A stretch of 64,000 nt of DNA from Pratylenchus scribneri. Taxonomy: Eukaryota > Nematoda > Chromadorea > Rhabditida > Pratylenchidae. Numbering within the stretch: the first letter of the stretch is position 1; every line of letters starts with the position of its first letter. The DNA is taken from the NCBI GenBank assembly GCA_030063045.1, contig JAQSEB010000001.1, positions 4,898,001 to 4,962,000 of the forward strand, read 5' to 3'. Made by a program: the position numbers and the translations under genes. Under the pieces are notes generated by a model. That model did no database searches and had not been told where the DNA came from. It saw only the letters and a list, made by a program, of their open reading frames with translations. Shown one piece after another: positions 1 to 11,637 of this stretch.

Positions 1-495
1 GCTGTTGTGATTAATCAATAATGAATTTGAAATAAATTCAAAGAATCAAATATAGAATTATTTTTTTCGATATCAAGGGATTATTAATTTTATTGACTTT
101 GGCCGGCAAATTTATGCTAATTTAAACAAAAATTCCGAGAATTAAAATAATAAGATCCAGCAAGCCTATCATCGAATAAATAGTATTTAAAAAATCCTTT
201 CCATATATTTCCATTTCCATTTAATTATATAATTTTTGTCTATTTACTTTTTAATTATTTCATTCTAGGCTGGGCGGATTTGCATATTTAATCAGCATTC
301 TAGTCTGCTGGTAATAATTTACAATTTTAATATTATAAAGGTGAATTGTTTGCTCACTTTTATCAGACTTTACTCACTGTCGATATAAGTTTATTCAAAT
401 TTATGAAAATTTTTCCGCAACTAAATTTATAAATTGTATGGATGATCTTCATAATCGACACGGATGATTTCCGTAATATTGGTTGAGGTGGCTAA
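1..495. other. AT-rich flank, no gene seen
   Basis: No supportable exon is visible on either strand. The stretch ends at the TATA box of the small cysteine-rich gene, so its right end probably holds that gene's upstream control sequence. This is inferred from position only. Confidence 0.5.
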
Positions 496-502
496 TATAA
501 AA
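496..502 (+). promoter_or_regulatory. TATA box of the knottin-like gene
   Basis: TATAAAA lies 81 bases before the start codon at 583, leaving room for a 5' leader of roughly 50 nt. It is the only good TATA element close to the gene. Its use as a promoter is inferred. Confidence 0.5.
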
Positions 503-582
503 GCGGAATGAAATGAGTAAATTTTCATCAAACCAAAAGTCCTCCATTAAAAATCCATTTTCCATTCAAATTTTAATAAAAA

Positions 583-789
583 ATGCAATCAAATTCCATT
601 CTCGCCCTTTCTTTGTTGCTTCTTTTCTCCTTTGGCTGCTTCATTGGCCAAGAATCAATGGTTGAGGCTGGCAACTGCCAGCAACAAAACAGTATATGCG
701 CTTCTGATGCCAAGTGTTGCCCTGGGCTTAAATGCAAATTTGTCACTAATATTGGTCCAAAACCTGCCGGGAATTGTGTACCCAATTGA
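583..789 (+). CDS. small secreted cysteine-rich (knottin-type) protein
   Basis: A single-exon gene of 68 residues. Residues 1 to about 22 form a clear signal peptide (a Leu/Phe-rich core after MQSNS). The mature part has exactly six cysteines at 32, 39, 45, 46, 51 and 65, spaced C-X6-C-X5-CC-X4-C-X13-C. This is the inhibitor-cystine-knot arrangement, which would give three disulfides. Knottin folds occur in protease inhibitors, antimicrobial peptides, ion-channel ligands and secreted parasite effectors, and the sequence alone does not choose among these. The start is the first ATG after a TATA box, and a polyadenylation signal follows at 909. An overlapping frame (632-832) lacks the signal peptide and the cysteine pattern. 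The gene model is firm; the molecular role is unknown. Confidence 0.85.
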   Translation: MQSNSILALSLLLLFSFGCFIGQESMVEAGNCQQQNSICASDAKCCPGLKCKFVTNIGPKPAGNCVPN

Positions 790-908
790 TGAAGCAAAAA
801 TAATGAAAGCAAATGTTGAAGATTACCGATAAAATATTCGTTCAGAATTTCGGATTTAATTTTTTGATTTTTATTCTATGCTTTGGTGGCTTGTTAAAAT
901 ACAAAATT

Positions 909-914
909 AATAAA
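909..914 (+). promoter_or_regulatory. polyadenylation signal of the knottin-like gene
   Basis: AATAAA lies 120 bases after the stop codon and is the first canonical hexamer downstream of it. Confidence 0.5.
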
Positions 915-940
915 TTTGAAAATGTTTTGCGATATAACCA

Positions 941-1270
941 ATTACATATATTGAGTACAGAAGGGGATATTAGTGCCATGACAATTTTTTAGACAGGATG
1001 GCCGGTGATATGGAAATATTTTAGTTCATTTTAAAGCCTTTTTCATAAGGAATTGAATGGTATAAGAATCATTGCCCTATGAAATTTTATTGGCCAGATA
1101 TGGCCATTTGAACATATTGGGTACATAGAGATGGGGATGTTAGTACCAAGGCGTTTTGTTTGGGCTTGAATGGTCGGTGACATGGAAATATTTTTAGTTC
1201 ATTTTAAAGATTTTTTCTTAAGGAATTGAATGGTATATGAATAACAACTGCTCTATGGACTTTTATTGGG
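941..1270. repeat. two-copy tandem duplication, about 160 bp unit
   Basis: Unit 1 (about 941-1094) and unit 2 (about 1107-1270) share in order the blocks 'tatggccggtgatatggaaa'-like, 'tagttcattttaaag', 'aaggaattgaatggtat' and a closing 'ttttattgg'. The units differ by scattered substitutions and small indels, so the duplication is old. No coding frame is shared between them. Confidence 0.75.
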
Positions 1271-3922
1271 ACTTATTGTCTTCCTCTGCTGAATTGATGG
1301 CTTCATTGTTGAATTATGACCAAAAGAAAGACGCATCTTTGTTCGCTGATTTTAATTTGATAAAATCATCAATTTAATTGCTGATGAAAATTACTATTCA
1401 ATGCACATTTTGGTGGCTCTGATTTTCCTATTATAATTGTAATTTTATTTAAAATAAATAATTAAAATAATTTAAAGATAAATCAAAATAAATTTTTTAA
1501 TTTCAATATTTTTCCGTCAATATTTTTTCACACATTTTTGCCACAATTATAAACAGCGATTTTACCAGAAATTTGAGGAATAGAGGCTGCAATAAATCCA
1601 ATTTGGAATGGTGGCAAAAAATTGATTTGGGTCACATAAAAATGGCTCGAAAACACATATCAGCATTTTGGTTCCGTCAAACACAATATGAGAGAAAAGT
1701 TGTCTTCCCATTTCCATTTTTCTCCTAAAATTTACGATGGGTGCGCATTATTCAAATTAGAAATGTGTGAGGGCAAGGAGGAAGGGGATTGAGGGAAAAC
1801 GGAAAATTGGGGTATTTGTTTGAATTTGAACTGATGGACATGGATAATATTGTACTGATCCATGGAGAATATCCTTCCATAGTTGCCAATGTCAATTGAG
1901 GGAAAGAATAATTTGTCTCAATTTCCCTTTTCGGGCATTTTTGTGTCCGAATTGTCGTATTTTCCCGGAATTTTTTGTGACCAAATTATCATCTTTTCCA
2001 CTTTCTTTCCTTTCCCATGTGAAAAATTGGACCCAAATGATCAACTAATTGGCCGTTAATTTAATCGCCCCTAGCTGATTTAAGGCTAATCATTCCAAAT
2101 TCTTAGCCCTCAACTATATTACCCTAAACCATTCTCATTTCGAGTGGCCTCAATTTGTTCCGGCCAGCTATGTGCCATTTTTATTTTTTTTTGTTATTGT
2201 CGCCACTACAGCCACCAACGTCGATCCCTAAAAACCAATTCGAGCCGTTTTGCTTTCCTCCATTTTTGTCTTTGGTTTTTTGCCTTTCCAATTTCCAAAT
2301 ATCATTAAATGCAAATCAAAATCTCTCCAACTGGGAATCTGCAAAATATTTGAAATGTGGAATTTCTTTCTTCTCCACAAAATTTCTTACGGATCGTCGC
2401 ATTTTTTATTGCCCCAATGTCCCATCTTCCTCATCCCTCTCCTTTTTTAAATGTGTTTTTATGTTTAAAATAATCAAGGCCACCATCCATCTTCCTTGCT
2501 TCCTTAAAAAGGACAAAAATCAACCAAAAATAGGGAATATGGGTGGTCCTGGCTTCAAGTTCACATGCTAAATTATCATTTTAATTTATTTTTATTCACA
2601 ATTAAAGCCTGAAAATTAAGTATTCTTTTGTGTTTTGTTTTACATAATTATTTATTATTTTTATTAATTTTTCGTAAATTTAAATATCTCTTGAACCCTC
2701 AACCGAAATAGGAGAAAATTTTTTGACAAAATTTTTCCCAATTTGTTTTAATAAAATTATTTCCCAATTTGTTTAAATCCAAAACCATTTGGCTTTATCT
2801 TCCAATTTTAATGCTCTTTTAAAATGGTATGTATCAATTTATCTATCTTTCACCATTTCCGGATTCCGCCAAAATTCCTCCCATTTAGAATATCTATACA
2901 TTCTCCAAATAAAAGTTTAATCCAAAACCATTTAACCTCAACTTTTAAATTTTCTTTAAAATCGCATTAAAAATCAAATTTTTTTTTCTCTTTGACCCCT
3001 TCCGGCACCATCCTCCCATTTCTGCACAAAAAATGTTTCTACTCGAATAAGATTTGAGTTTTTTAAATATTACCATTAGGAAAAAATGAACCTTCTTTTC
3101 TAAATTTTTATTTGCAATTTTTAAAAAACATCCATCAAAAAATTGTTATGGTTTATTTTATTTATGGAATCAGAATTCGTGAAATTATGCTCAATAAAAT
3201 ACTGGAAATTTTATTGAGAACAATTCCAATAATTAAGAATAATCCAAAAATAAAATTTATTTTATTAGATTGCCAATGGTCTGTTTTTTTTTCAAATTGA
3301 TAACGAAAAAATCAAAAATTATATCAGTCATTTAATGGTTTTAAAATTGTTGAATTAATTTATATGTGCATAACTGTTACTTCCTCTAATTATCTGATAT
3401 CGATTACGGCAATGGCAATAATAATCTCAAATTAACAAATAACAAAACTTTCTGGAAAAAGCAGGCATTCCTCAATGATTACTGTAATCCGAATTTGCAC
3501 ACATTTGCCTCTTTCTTATTAATCTCGGATTTGTTTAATGATTGATGGCAAAAAATACTTAAATCGTAATCAATTTCATTTTGGCCATAATAACACCCAT
3601 TCTTTCTATAGCCATTTAAACCCCCAAGCCTTCCATCATTTGAATTTTTATTAAAGTTATTATTTTGGTTTTTTGTCTTTCACTTTTTTCAAGGTCCAAT
3701 AAAAAAAATACCGCAAAATATGGAAATGTGAATTGTGTCCCCACTTTTCCCTCTCCAATTTTTCTTTATTTATTTTTGTAGCCAACCAACCCATCCCAGC
3801 CCCCCCCCCCCCAAATTTCGTTGAATTTAATCGAGCATTCATCAATGCATCCTCTTCGCCCAGCGCCCACTATAAAAAAAAACAAAAATGAATCTCCAAA
3901 TATTCAATTCCCCTTAAGCAGA
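1271..3922. other. intergenic, no gene supported
   Basis: The open frames here (for example 2155-2571 plus and 3660-3845 minus) have low-complexity compositions, no domain and no flanking splice pattern. A run of about ten C residues lies near 3800. The last few hundred bases before 3923 are presumably upstream sequence of the transcription-factor-like gene. Confidence 0.4.
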
Positions 3923-6378
3923 ATGCCGTGCAAAATTTCCTATCATATAGGGGTACAATACTCCATCATATTTATTTCGTATTTTTTAACCTATTTTTAA
4001 TTTTTATTATTTAAATATTAATTTTCAGTATTCCTTCATTTTATTCAAATTAATTCTTAAAAAAGCATTAAAAAATTCGGCGGAAAGGATACGGCCTCTT
4101 TTTCTTCAACACATCTTAATACTCATTGCTAAATTCATCAGTGCTCCAAGCAAACTAAGGCCATCATTTCAACGATCCTCCAGAAATAATCAATTGGCCA
4201 CTGGCATTTGCAATTCTTCAAACAATGCTTCATTTTCAATTGAATCATTATTGAATTCTGACTTCAGATCATCACCTGATCCCCAACAATTGGCAAATCA
4301 ACAATTGCAACAACAATTGGCTGCAATGGCCTGCTTGAATAATTATGCTATAAAAAAAGAACAGCAGCCGCCAATGATACCACCATTTCCATTGCTTCAA
4401 CAACAACAATTTTTTGTCGAATCGCAACAACAACAAGTCAGTTTGTGGGAAAAAAAAGAATCGAAAAAAGTACTGAGGCTAAATTATTATTTAGGCCTTC
4501 CTTTTGGTTATAGTTCAACAAGAAAAAATCCAAATATGGAATAGTTTAAGCCATTCTAAAATTTTATATGACCTCTTAAAAGAGGCTTTTATATTTTTTG
4601 GAAAAAATAAGACTATTTGTAAAATTAAACTGCCCTGATAAATTGGAGTCTATTACATTTAAAAAGTAAAGTAAATCGTTTCATTTTTACAAAGGTTTTG
4701 TTTTTTTTACCCGGTTTCGGTTTTTGAATAAATTCAGTCTTCCATTTTCGGTTTCTCCTATTTTCGATTTTATTATGTATTGGATTTCCCAGACCGATAC
4801 TGATCAAGAACTGCTCTATTTAAAAGGCATATAATTTATTTCGGAATTTGACTGTATAAAATTAAAAAATGAAAGATAATTGGCCTTCAAATTGTATAAT
4901 ATATATAGCTTCCCAAAATTAACTTAAACCTTTTAAATAAGGTCAAAATCATTAAAGTATTCTATGATTAGTACATTTTCACATTCCAAGAAATTCAACT
5001 CAAATATAAAACAAAATTTTGCAGCAGCTGTTCAATGTGTACAACAATCATTCCGGTATTTTCGACAAGAGCCTGTGGCCGTCACTTGCCCCGAAAAATT
5101 AAAAAAGAGCCTTGTGCCCGTCACTTGGCCAGAAAAATTAAAACAATCTCATACCAGCAGTGATCAAAGACGCGATCTTTGCGAACTGGGTATTCCTACT
5201 CAATAAGTAGGCAATAATTCAACAAAAAAAACAAATCTGGATTATGGAAGGCGAAAAGTTATTCTAAACTCTAAATGTCCTTTTAAAAGTGGCTTCTATA
5301 TTTTTTAGAAAAATAGTACAATTTGTAATATTAATTTGCCCTGAAAATGAAGCAATTATATTTAAAAATAGAGTAGATCGTTGTCAGTTTTACAAAAGTT
5401 TAAGTTTTGAATCCGTTTTTCGGTTTTTGAAAAATGTCGATTTTGTTCCTCCTTTCGGTTTTTTCAAACTGGTACTGACCAGGATCTACTCTAATTAAAA
5501 GGCAAGTAATTTATTTCGGAATTTGTCACTATAAAATTATTTAATACTCTTCAAATTGTATAATATTTCCAAGATTGGTTTAAGCCCTTTAGATAAGGTC
5601 AAAATTATTAAAATATTTTATGAATAGTACAAATTTGCCATTCTTTTAAAGTTAATTCAAATATGAAACATAAATTTTAACAGGAGCTATTCCATGGCCA
5701 GTGCAATCAAGACAGACGAGTCGATGAGCAGCTTTTGGACTTATTGAGTATTTGGATAAAACTAATTTTAATTTTTTGAATTATTTACAGCAAGATCAAG
5801 CACAGGAGGAATAAAGAGGAATCAGCAATTTTGCCAAAACAATGAAAGTGGCCTAAATTCATCAGAACAACAAAATGGTAAAAATGATTAAAATTTGAAA
5901 ATTTAATTAGGATTTTTCTATAAGATTATTTTCCAACGATCGAAGGCTCATTTGCAAAGTCGGCACAAAAATTATTCACTCAATTGAGAGAACAAATTGC
6001 CAAATTTGAAAAAAAATCGCCAAAATTGCCGATGGAATGGAACAAAAAAGAGGACACCTACAAATATTCTGCAGAAGGTGTTTTTTGTATTATCTAATAT
6101 TTTATAAAATTTGGACAAATTATAGAAAAGTAGAAATAATGGACCTGGCAAAATCCGTCGGAAATAGAGCAGCCGGCAAGGATTTCAACACGGCAGAATC
6201 AACGATTCGATATTGGCTCAAAACGGAGGCAAAAATTCGGATGGAGGCGGAAAATGCCAACGGCAGCATTGCCCAAAAATTTGAGTTGGGAAAGAAGCGG
6301 AAAGCCAAAACGAATGATGATGATGATGATGATGAAGAAGATGGACCAACATGTTCCTCCAAAATTATTAAGAAATAA
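3923..6378 (+). CDS. putative transcription factor: eh1-type motif, Q-rich region, Brinker/psq-type HTH
   Basis: Exons: 3923-3952 (tentative start), 4029-4436, 5684-5747, 5791-5877, 5925-6077, 6131-6378, with all phases compatible. Codons 4233-4253 read FSIESLL, an engrailed-homology (eh1) motif of the kind that recruits Groucho/TLE co-repressors. Gln-rich segments follow up to 4436. The last intron falls inside a helix-turn-helix that is restored by splicing: TYKYSAE joins VEIMDLAKSVGNRAAG, then AESTIRYW. That pattern is typical of the Brinker DNA-binding/psq class. A Lys/Arg patch (GKKRKAK), a six-Asp run and a basic tail end the protein, suggesting nuclear import. It is probably a nuclear repressor. 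The exon from 4029 has no in-frame ATG, so the first exon is the weakest part of the model. Introns are 76, 43, 47 and 53 bp, except the large intron 4437-5683, which contains a duplicated exon. Confidence 0.68.
4545..5700 (+). repeat. tandem duplication of intron plus exon start inside the HTH gene
   Basis: Unit 1 (about 4545-5055) and unit 2 (about 5262-5700) align along their length. Both carry a 'cggttt'-rich patch, then 'aattgtataata', 'ataaggtcaaaat', 'attaa(a)gtattctatga'-like and 'caaatatgaaac/aaatataaaac' blocks, and then a splice acceptor. After the acceptor, unit 1 reads cagctgttcaatg and unit 2 reads gagctattccatg. Thus exon 5684-5747 has an upstream relative at 5025-5055. Just after that relative, a roughly 38-bp sequence is itself repeated twice (about 5070-5147). 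Confidence 0.75.
5025..5055 (+). other. candidate alternative or relic exon of the HTH gene
   Basis: The acceptor ttttgcag and a donor at 5056 bound a 31-nt exon that starts in phase 0 and leaves one base. That is exactly the phase pattern of exon 5684-5747. It would encode QLFNVYNNHS in place of ELFHGQCNQD and onward. It can replace the downstream exon without breaking the frame; including both would break it. This fits mutually exclusive splicing or a decaying duplicate. Confidence 0.5.
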
Positions 6379-8071
6379 AACCCGGCACTTATTTTAAGAT
6401 TACTATTTTCGGCACTAAAATTATTTTTTTGACTCCAAAAAATATTTTTTGTCACTAAGAAAGTTTTTGACTTCTATTATATCAGAAACTTTTAACACCA
6501 TACAAATCTTATAACATTTTTAGATTTCATCGAGACGCATCGAATGGTATATAAAATCTAGGTTGGTAGTAATAGTGCAGTTAGCCATATTTTTCAAAAT
6601 TTTTTATAATTTATTTTTTGCTAAAAACAAGTTTAGGTGTTTTCTATGATGGAGGATCCGCCGAGGATCCGAATATAGCATTTATTTTTTAATAAATAAT
6701 TTTGGAAATTCGAAACCGGTTTTTGAACCGTTATGTGTTGAGCAATATTTTATAATTGAAAATTTAATGTTATATTCGAATTCTCCATTATCGATATCCC
6801 CTAAATAGATATTTTTAGCGAATAATAAAATTCGAAAATTTTTTTAGAAAAAATGTGGGATAAGAACAGTACCATTACCTGTCAAATTTTGGCCCAAAAT
6901 TAATGAATAAAATAAAAACAAAAATTGGAAAAATGATTTAAATGATTTTCTTTAATTTTGACTAAACCAAGAAAAATTATATAGGTATCTATCGATTGCG
7001 TCTTGACGAGAGCTATAAATTTGTATAAGGTTTGAGTGTCTACAACCGGTTTCTGATTTATTAGAAATCGAAAACTCTTTTAGTGCAAAAAAATATTTTT
7101 AGTGCCAAAAAATTAATGCCAAAAATTAGTTTTCCTTATTTTAATTGTTTAATGGTTCAATTTACGGGTCTTGAATGCCAAATTCCTAGGCCATCACAAT
7201 CGCCGATCGATTCCCGTATGCCAACACATCAAAATGGCCACCAATATTTTAGCTTTTCCATCTAAATCTCTCTCAAATACATGTAATCACTCCATTTTAT
7301 TGGCTTCTTTGCCATTGAAGGGCCGCTGAATATTTTTGGCCATAAAGGAAGGCATTCGCGCGCACTCGGCCTCTTCTCATCAATTCATTGATTTTTGAGA
7401 CGATCATCTCTCTCTGAAAATCGTTGTTTTTCGGCCAAATATTATGGCCATCATCAGTTTCGGCAACTGCTGAAACAATGTTATGATTTATTTCTGAATA
7501 ACATTGGTCGATTAGCTTCCCTTAAACTTTACTTTTTACTAAAGAATATTCCGTCCATTTTTTATACAGTTCATTTTCACTTTTCCTTTTAGCTTATAAT
7601 GCTAATGTGCTTGATTTCTTCTCTGACCTGTCGACAATACAACATCTGACAATTCTGCACCCAAAAAACACGACAATTCCGCGCTGGGAAATTCCGCACT
7701 CGGGCCAATCTCACTATTTGAAACCCGCCCCTTTTTTCCTGTTATCAACGCTCCGCGGCCCAAATCTATCTATTCTACCCTAAACCCCCTTCCTACCCAT
7801 ATTTTTCCCATATTTTTCAAAAATTTAATTTGGTGAAGAATTGTCAATTTTAAGCCGGATGCGGAATTATAGGTTTTTGGCCGGGCTGGGTGAACTGGTT
7901 TTGGCTGGGTGTGGAATTTTTGACAGAAGCCTTCATTCTTTTCATTGAAAAGTGAAAATATTCCTTTATTTTAGTCACAAAATAGTAATATATATAATCA
8001 ATTATGATTTATTAAATTATTAATTTTTAAAAGCTTATTGTTAGATTATTTGGCCTTTTAATGTGAAAGAA
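6379..8071. other. intergenic, transposon-like remnants, no gene
   Basis: Sequences near 6530-6570 and 6975-7050 ('gacgcatcgaatggtatat', 'atctatcgattgcgtc', 'gagtgtctaca') resemble the ends of a dispersed inverted-end family also seen at 39241-39557. The open frames here have no domain and no splice context. The final bases hold upstream sequence of the gene at 8072. Confidence 0.4.
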
Positions 8072-11000
8072 ATGGTCAATTTGACTTCAATTGTGACACA
8101 TTTTTGCCTTTTTTCTCTTTTTATAGTACCCACCTTATTGGAATTTTCTTCACCGAATGTTTCACCATTACAATTGACTCTCCATATGCCCGGTGCTGGC
8201 CAAATGACCCCAATTGGTGGCGTGGCCAATCAATTATTGAAACCCGAGGACCGGATTCTGAAATATCATCAAGGGATGAGCCAGAAGCAGCCACAATCAA
8301 TTCCAAAAGATCGAAAGGTGAGTTCACTTTCTTCTTCTTCTACCTCATTGTCCTTTCCATTGGAATCAAATAGAAGAAAGGAAAAAGAACAATTGAAAGA
8401 ATAATCTTAGAAATTTATTATATCTAGTTGCCCAATTGAAATACTAATTAACTCCCGCCGATGATTTTAGAAATTTAATTTAATTTTTTAACCACTAAAA
8501 TTTTATAAAATCCTTTAAACGGTGAAACTTTGATTTAAGAAGCTGTTTTCAATTATAAATTAGTGTGACGAAATTTGAAGCCCCGATTTTTCGGCTATTA
8601 TTATAAACGATATTTGTGGCCCTTAAGGAAAATATTAAAAAATATTACGACAGCAAAGTAAAATTTAACGCTGAAGATTAAGGATTTTAAGCACTTGGAG
8701 GATGGATATGTATTTTTGATTTAAGCTAACAAACTTTAGATCCCGGAGGATGGGTATTTGGCTACAAATTTAGATCTTAATTATGGCCTCAAAATTCGGT
8801 GCCGCAATTTCTATTAACCGATAAGCGATAAATTTAAAATTATATTAAAAATAATTAGCGGTTTGCCATAATTTTAATTTAACGAATTTTCAGCAAGAAG
8901 CCACCACCCTTTTAAACCAGAAGCCAATACTTGATCGAATCCAAAATGTGGCCAATGAATTGGCTCAAGGCAAAGTTACACCGGGTGAATTACTTCATCA
9001 AATGCCAAATGCAAAACATTATAACAAAGGCAAAGTGTCAAATTCGGCAGTGTTCGAATTGGTTCGACCTGCACTGGAAATGGACAAACAAAAAGAAGAA
9101 AAACACATTTCTGAAAAGGAAAAGCGGAAAAAGGAGGAGGAAAAAATCGCTTTGGCCGCAACAAAAGTTGTGCTGGAAGAAATGAAAAAGAAAGAGAAAA
9201 AGGCAGTGAAGGAGGCAATTAAGGAGGTGAAGAAGGAAATGAAAATTAAAAATGAATTGAAGAAAATGATGCATCATGGACATGGCCATGGACACAATCA
9301 TCATCATAAAAAGGAGAATAAAAAGAAAGTACAGCAAAAGGAGCATCAGAAATTGAAGAAAGCAAATCAAAAGCAAGCAGGTAGGGCCCGGATTTTTATT
9401 GATATCAATATTTTTCTTGCGAACTTAAAATGACCTTAAACCAACATAAAACAACTTTTTATCATAGTTTTAGTTGATTTGCGTGAACTTTTATGTCAAT
9501 ATTGATCAATATTTTGCCATTTTTTGGTCGTCAATATTTATGTCAATATTTTGACATTTTTGACAATTTTTGGTCATTATTTTCAAATTTTTGAAGAATT
9601 TTTAGTAAATTTTAGAGTTTTCAAGAAAAAAATTGAAAATTTTTTGGAAAATTTTTCAAATTTTTGAAAAAAAATTAACAAAATTGATTTTGTCATTTTT
9701 TTGAAAATTTTATTAATTTTTAAAAAAATAGTATTTTTTGTAAATGAAATTTTTAAAATTTTCTGAATAAAAAAACACGAAATTTGAATAATTTGTGCTT
9801 GCGAGTTAGAGAAAAATTGTTATTTTTGAAATTTTTGATAAAATTTAACGTTTTTTAAAAAATTTTCATCAATATTCCATCAATATTTTGCCTATTTTTG
9901 GCCATTTATATCAATATTTTACTACTTTTATGTCAATATTTTATGCCTATATTTCGAGATTCTATATCAATAAAAATCCGGGCCCTACAAGCAGGTCATT
10001 TTTTAGTTCATTCAATTTTACTGTAAATTTGAAAGCGTGCCATTTAATTACATATTTATTGGGTGCTTTCTGATTTTGCTTTTTAGCACGCTGGCGCCCT
10101 AATTTAAGAATCGAACCTTTCCCTTTTCTATTCAATACATTACCATAAATCCTCTTATAGAAGTCCACTTTAGAGAGGTTTATGAAAAATAAAAGCTCAC
10201 TCTTTTGCTGAAGACTGCCCTCTAATAATAGGTCCAACCTTCTAAAAATTGATGAGAAAAATTTAGGTGAAATTAAGGCGAAATAAGCGTTTTTTCTGAA
10301 AAAAAAATCAGGAAAGCCCCCAACTCTGAGGATCTCATCAGGAAAATAAAAACTCACCCTCTTAAAGGTAGCCAACCCTTTAATAAAATCTTCTATGATT
10401 TTTCTCTGAACAATAGTAGCCAATTGGTCACTAATAGAGATTTAGATTATTTGAAAGGCCATCCACTTTTCTCGTTTAATTTGCTCTGAGGATCAACATA
10501 TATCATCCATTGATCTTAAATTGCATGCTTAATATATTTATAAATTTTAATTGGAATTATATAGAAAATATTATATTAAAATTTAAGTTTGAAAAAAAAT
10601 AATTAAATAAATTTAAGGTTTTATGGCCATTGTGACGCATCCAATCTATAAACCATCTGAAAAATTGTCGAAAAAGAAATCAAAAGGACAAATCCCAAAA
10701 TTGAAATATCCAAAGGATGTGCACAATTTGTTGTGGACTGCCGTTTCATTGGCTCGAGAGCAGCTGGCAGAAGGCAAAGCAAATTCGCCGGTTTTATTGA
10801 TTAGAAATTTTGTAAAAATTTAATTTAAATATTTTATAGATTTGTCTGCTTGAATTCCTTGCCCACATGGTTGGTGGCGCATTTGCCCCTTTCATTGACA
10901 GAAAAAGTAAGAGATATTAAGAAATTTTTAAATAAGCATAATTATTAGTTAATTTAATTAAGAAAATTAGTAGGGTAGCTCAAGTCCGGTTTTAGAAACT

Positions 11001-11637
11001 GAAACCACTATTTTTGTAACAAAAACCCAAACCGAGGATTTTTGGTCTAAAAAAAAAAAGCGAAACCCAGATTCCTAAACCAGTCAAAACCGAAATTGAA
11101 ACTCAATTTAAAACCGACTCTTTGAGCTAGCTACCCTATAAATTAGCCCCATTAAAATAGAAAAGTTGCTATCAGAATTTTATTAAATGTCCAAATTTTA
11201 ACAATTTTTCAAGCAATCAAAAAACTTTAACCATTGGAATAAACTCTTTCATTAGTGAATTTTGGAATCAAAATAATTAAACGAATATTTTAGCCAGAAA
11301 GTTATGGCCATAAAATTAAAACAACTCAATTTTTTTCGCTTGTTTAGTCATTTTTTAGAAAAGAATTTACTCCAAATATTTTTAAAAATCGAATATAAAT
11401 TTATGTATTTTCTTTTGTAGATGAAAAATATATGAAAGGACAGCATGGCTTTTTGCATAAAATACGTCATTATACAATTCCGTTCCTCTCATCCGGATAC
11501 ATGGCATTTTGGCGAGAAAGTAAAAAACCAAATTAAATTATTATAATTTTTCAAAATATTTTATAGAATTGGGCGCAAAAGGATTTGAAGAATATGAGAA
11601 GAAAGTGAATCCTGTATTCATCAATCATGAATTTTAG
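8072..11637 (+). CDS. secreted Lys/Glu- and His-rich protein, nematode-type, function unknown
   Basis: Exons: 8072-8317, 8894-9380, 10618-10790, 10840-10906, 11421-11519, 11567-11637, giving 380 residues; all phases close. The first ATG in the frame gives a signal peptide (MVNLTSIVTHFCLFSLFIVP). A Pro/Gln segment follows to about residue 82. Next comes a long charged, coiled-coil-like Lys/Glu stretch (about 144-207) and a His cluster at 209-220 (HHGHGHGHNHHH), which could bind metal ions. The C-terminal 130 residues are more ordered, with aromatic and hydrophobic segments (ICLLEFLAHMVGGAF; FLHKIRHYTIPFLSSGYMAFW) that are probably the conserved functional part. I do not recognise a named family. 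Two non-autonomous transposons sit in introns 2 and 4, and the first overlaps the splice donor. The donor after 10790 (GTTTTA) is weak. Confidence 0.8.
9382..9987. mobile_element. hAT-type MITE in intron 2, at the splice donor
   Basis: Terminal inverted repeats of 23 bp begin TAGGGCCCGGATTTTT and are perfect at both ends. The element is flanked by a perfect 8-bp duplication caagcagg (9374-9381 and 9988-9995). TAGGG ends with 8-bp duplications indicate the hAT superfamily. The interior is AT-rich with repeated 'gtcaatattt' motifs and no open frame, so the element is non-autonomous. Confidence 0.9.
10971..11138. mobile_element. short hAT-type MITE in intron 4 of the His-rich gene
   Basis: The ends TAGGGTAGCTCAA and, reversed, TAGGGTAGCTAGCTCAA form imperfect inverted repeats. 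The flanks aaaattag (10963-10970) and taaattag (11139-11146) match at 7 of 8 positions. The interior carries 'aaaccgaaa/cggtttt' motifs shared with other remnants in the window. Confidence 0.75.

Noticed and set aside
2155..2571. 138-codon frame
   Set aside because: Its start is not ATG, it is low-complexity, and it has no domain or splice context.
9038..9376. Minus-strand Leu/Phe-rich frame of 112 codons
   Set aside because: Antisense of the Lys/Glu-rich exon; its composition is the mirror of AAG/GAA codons.
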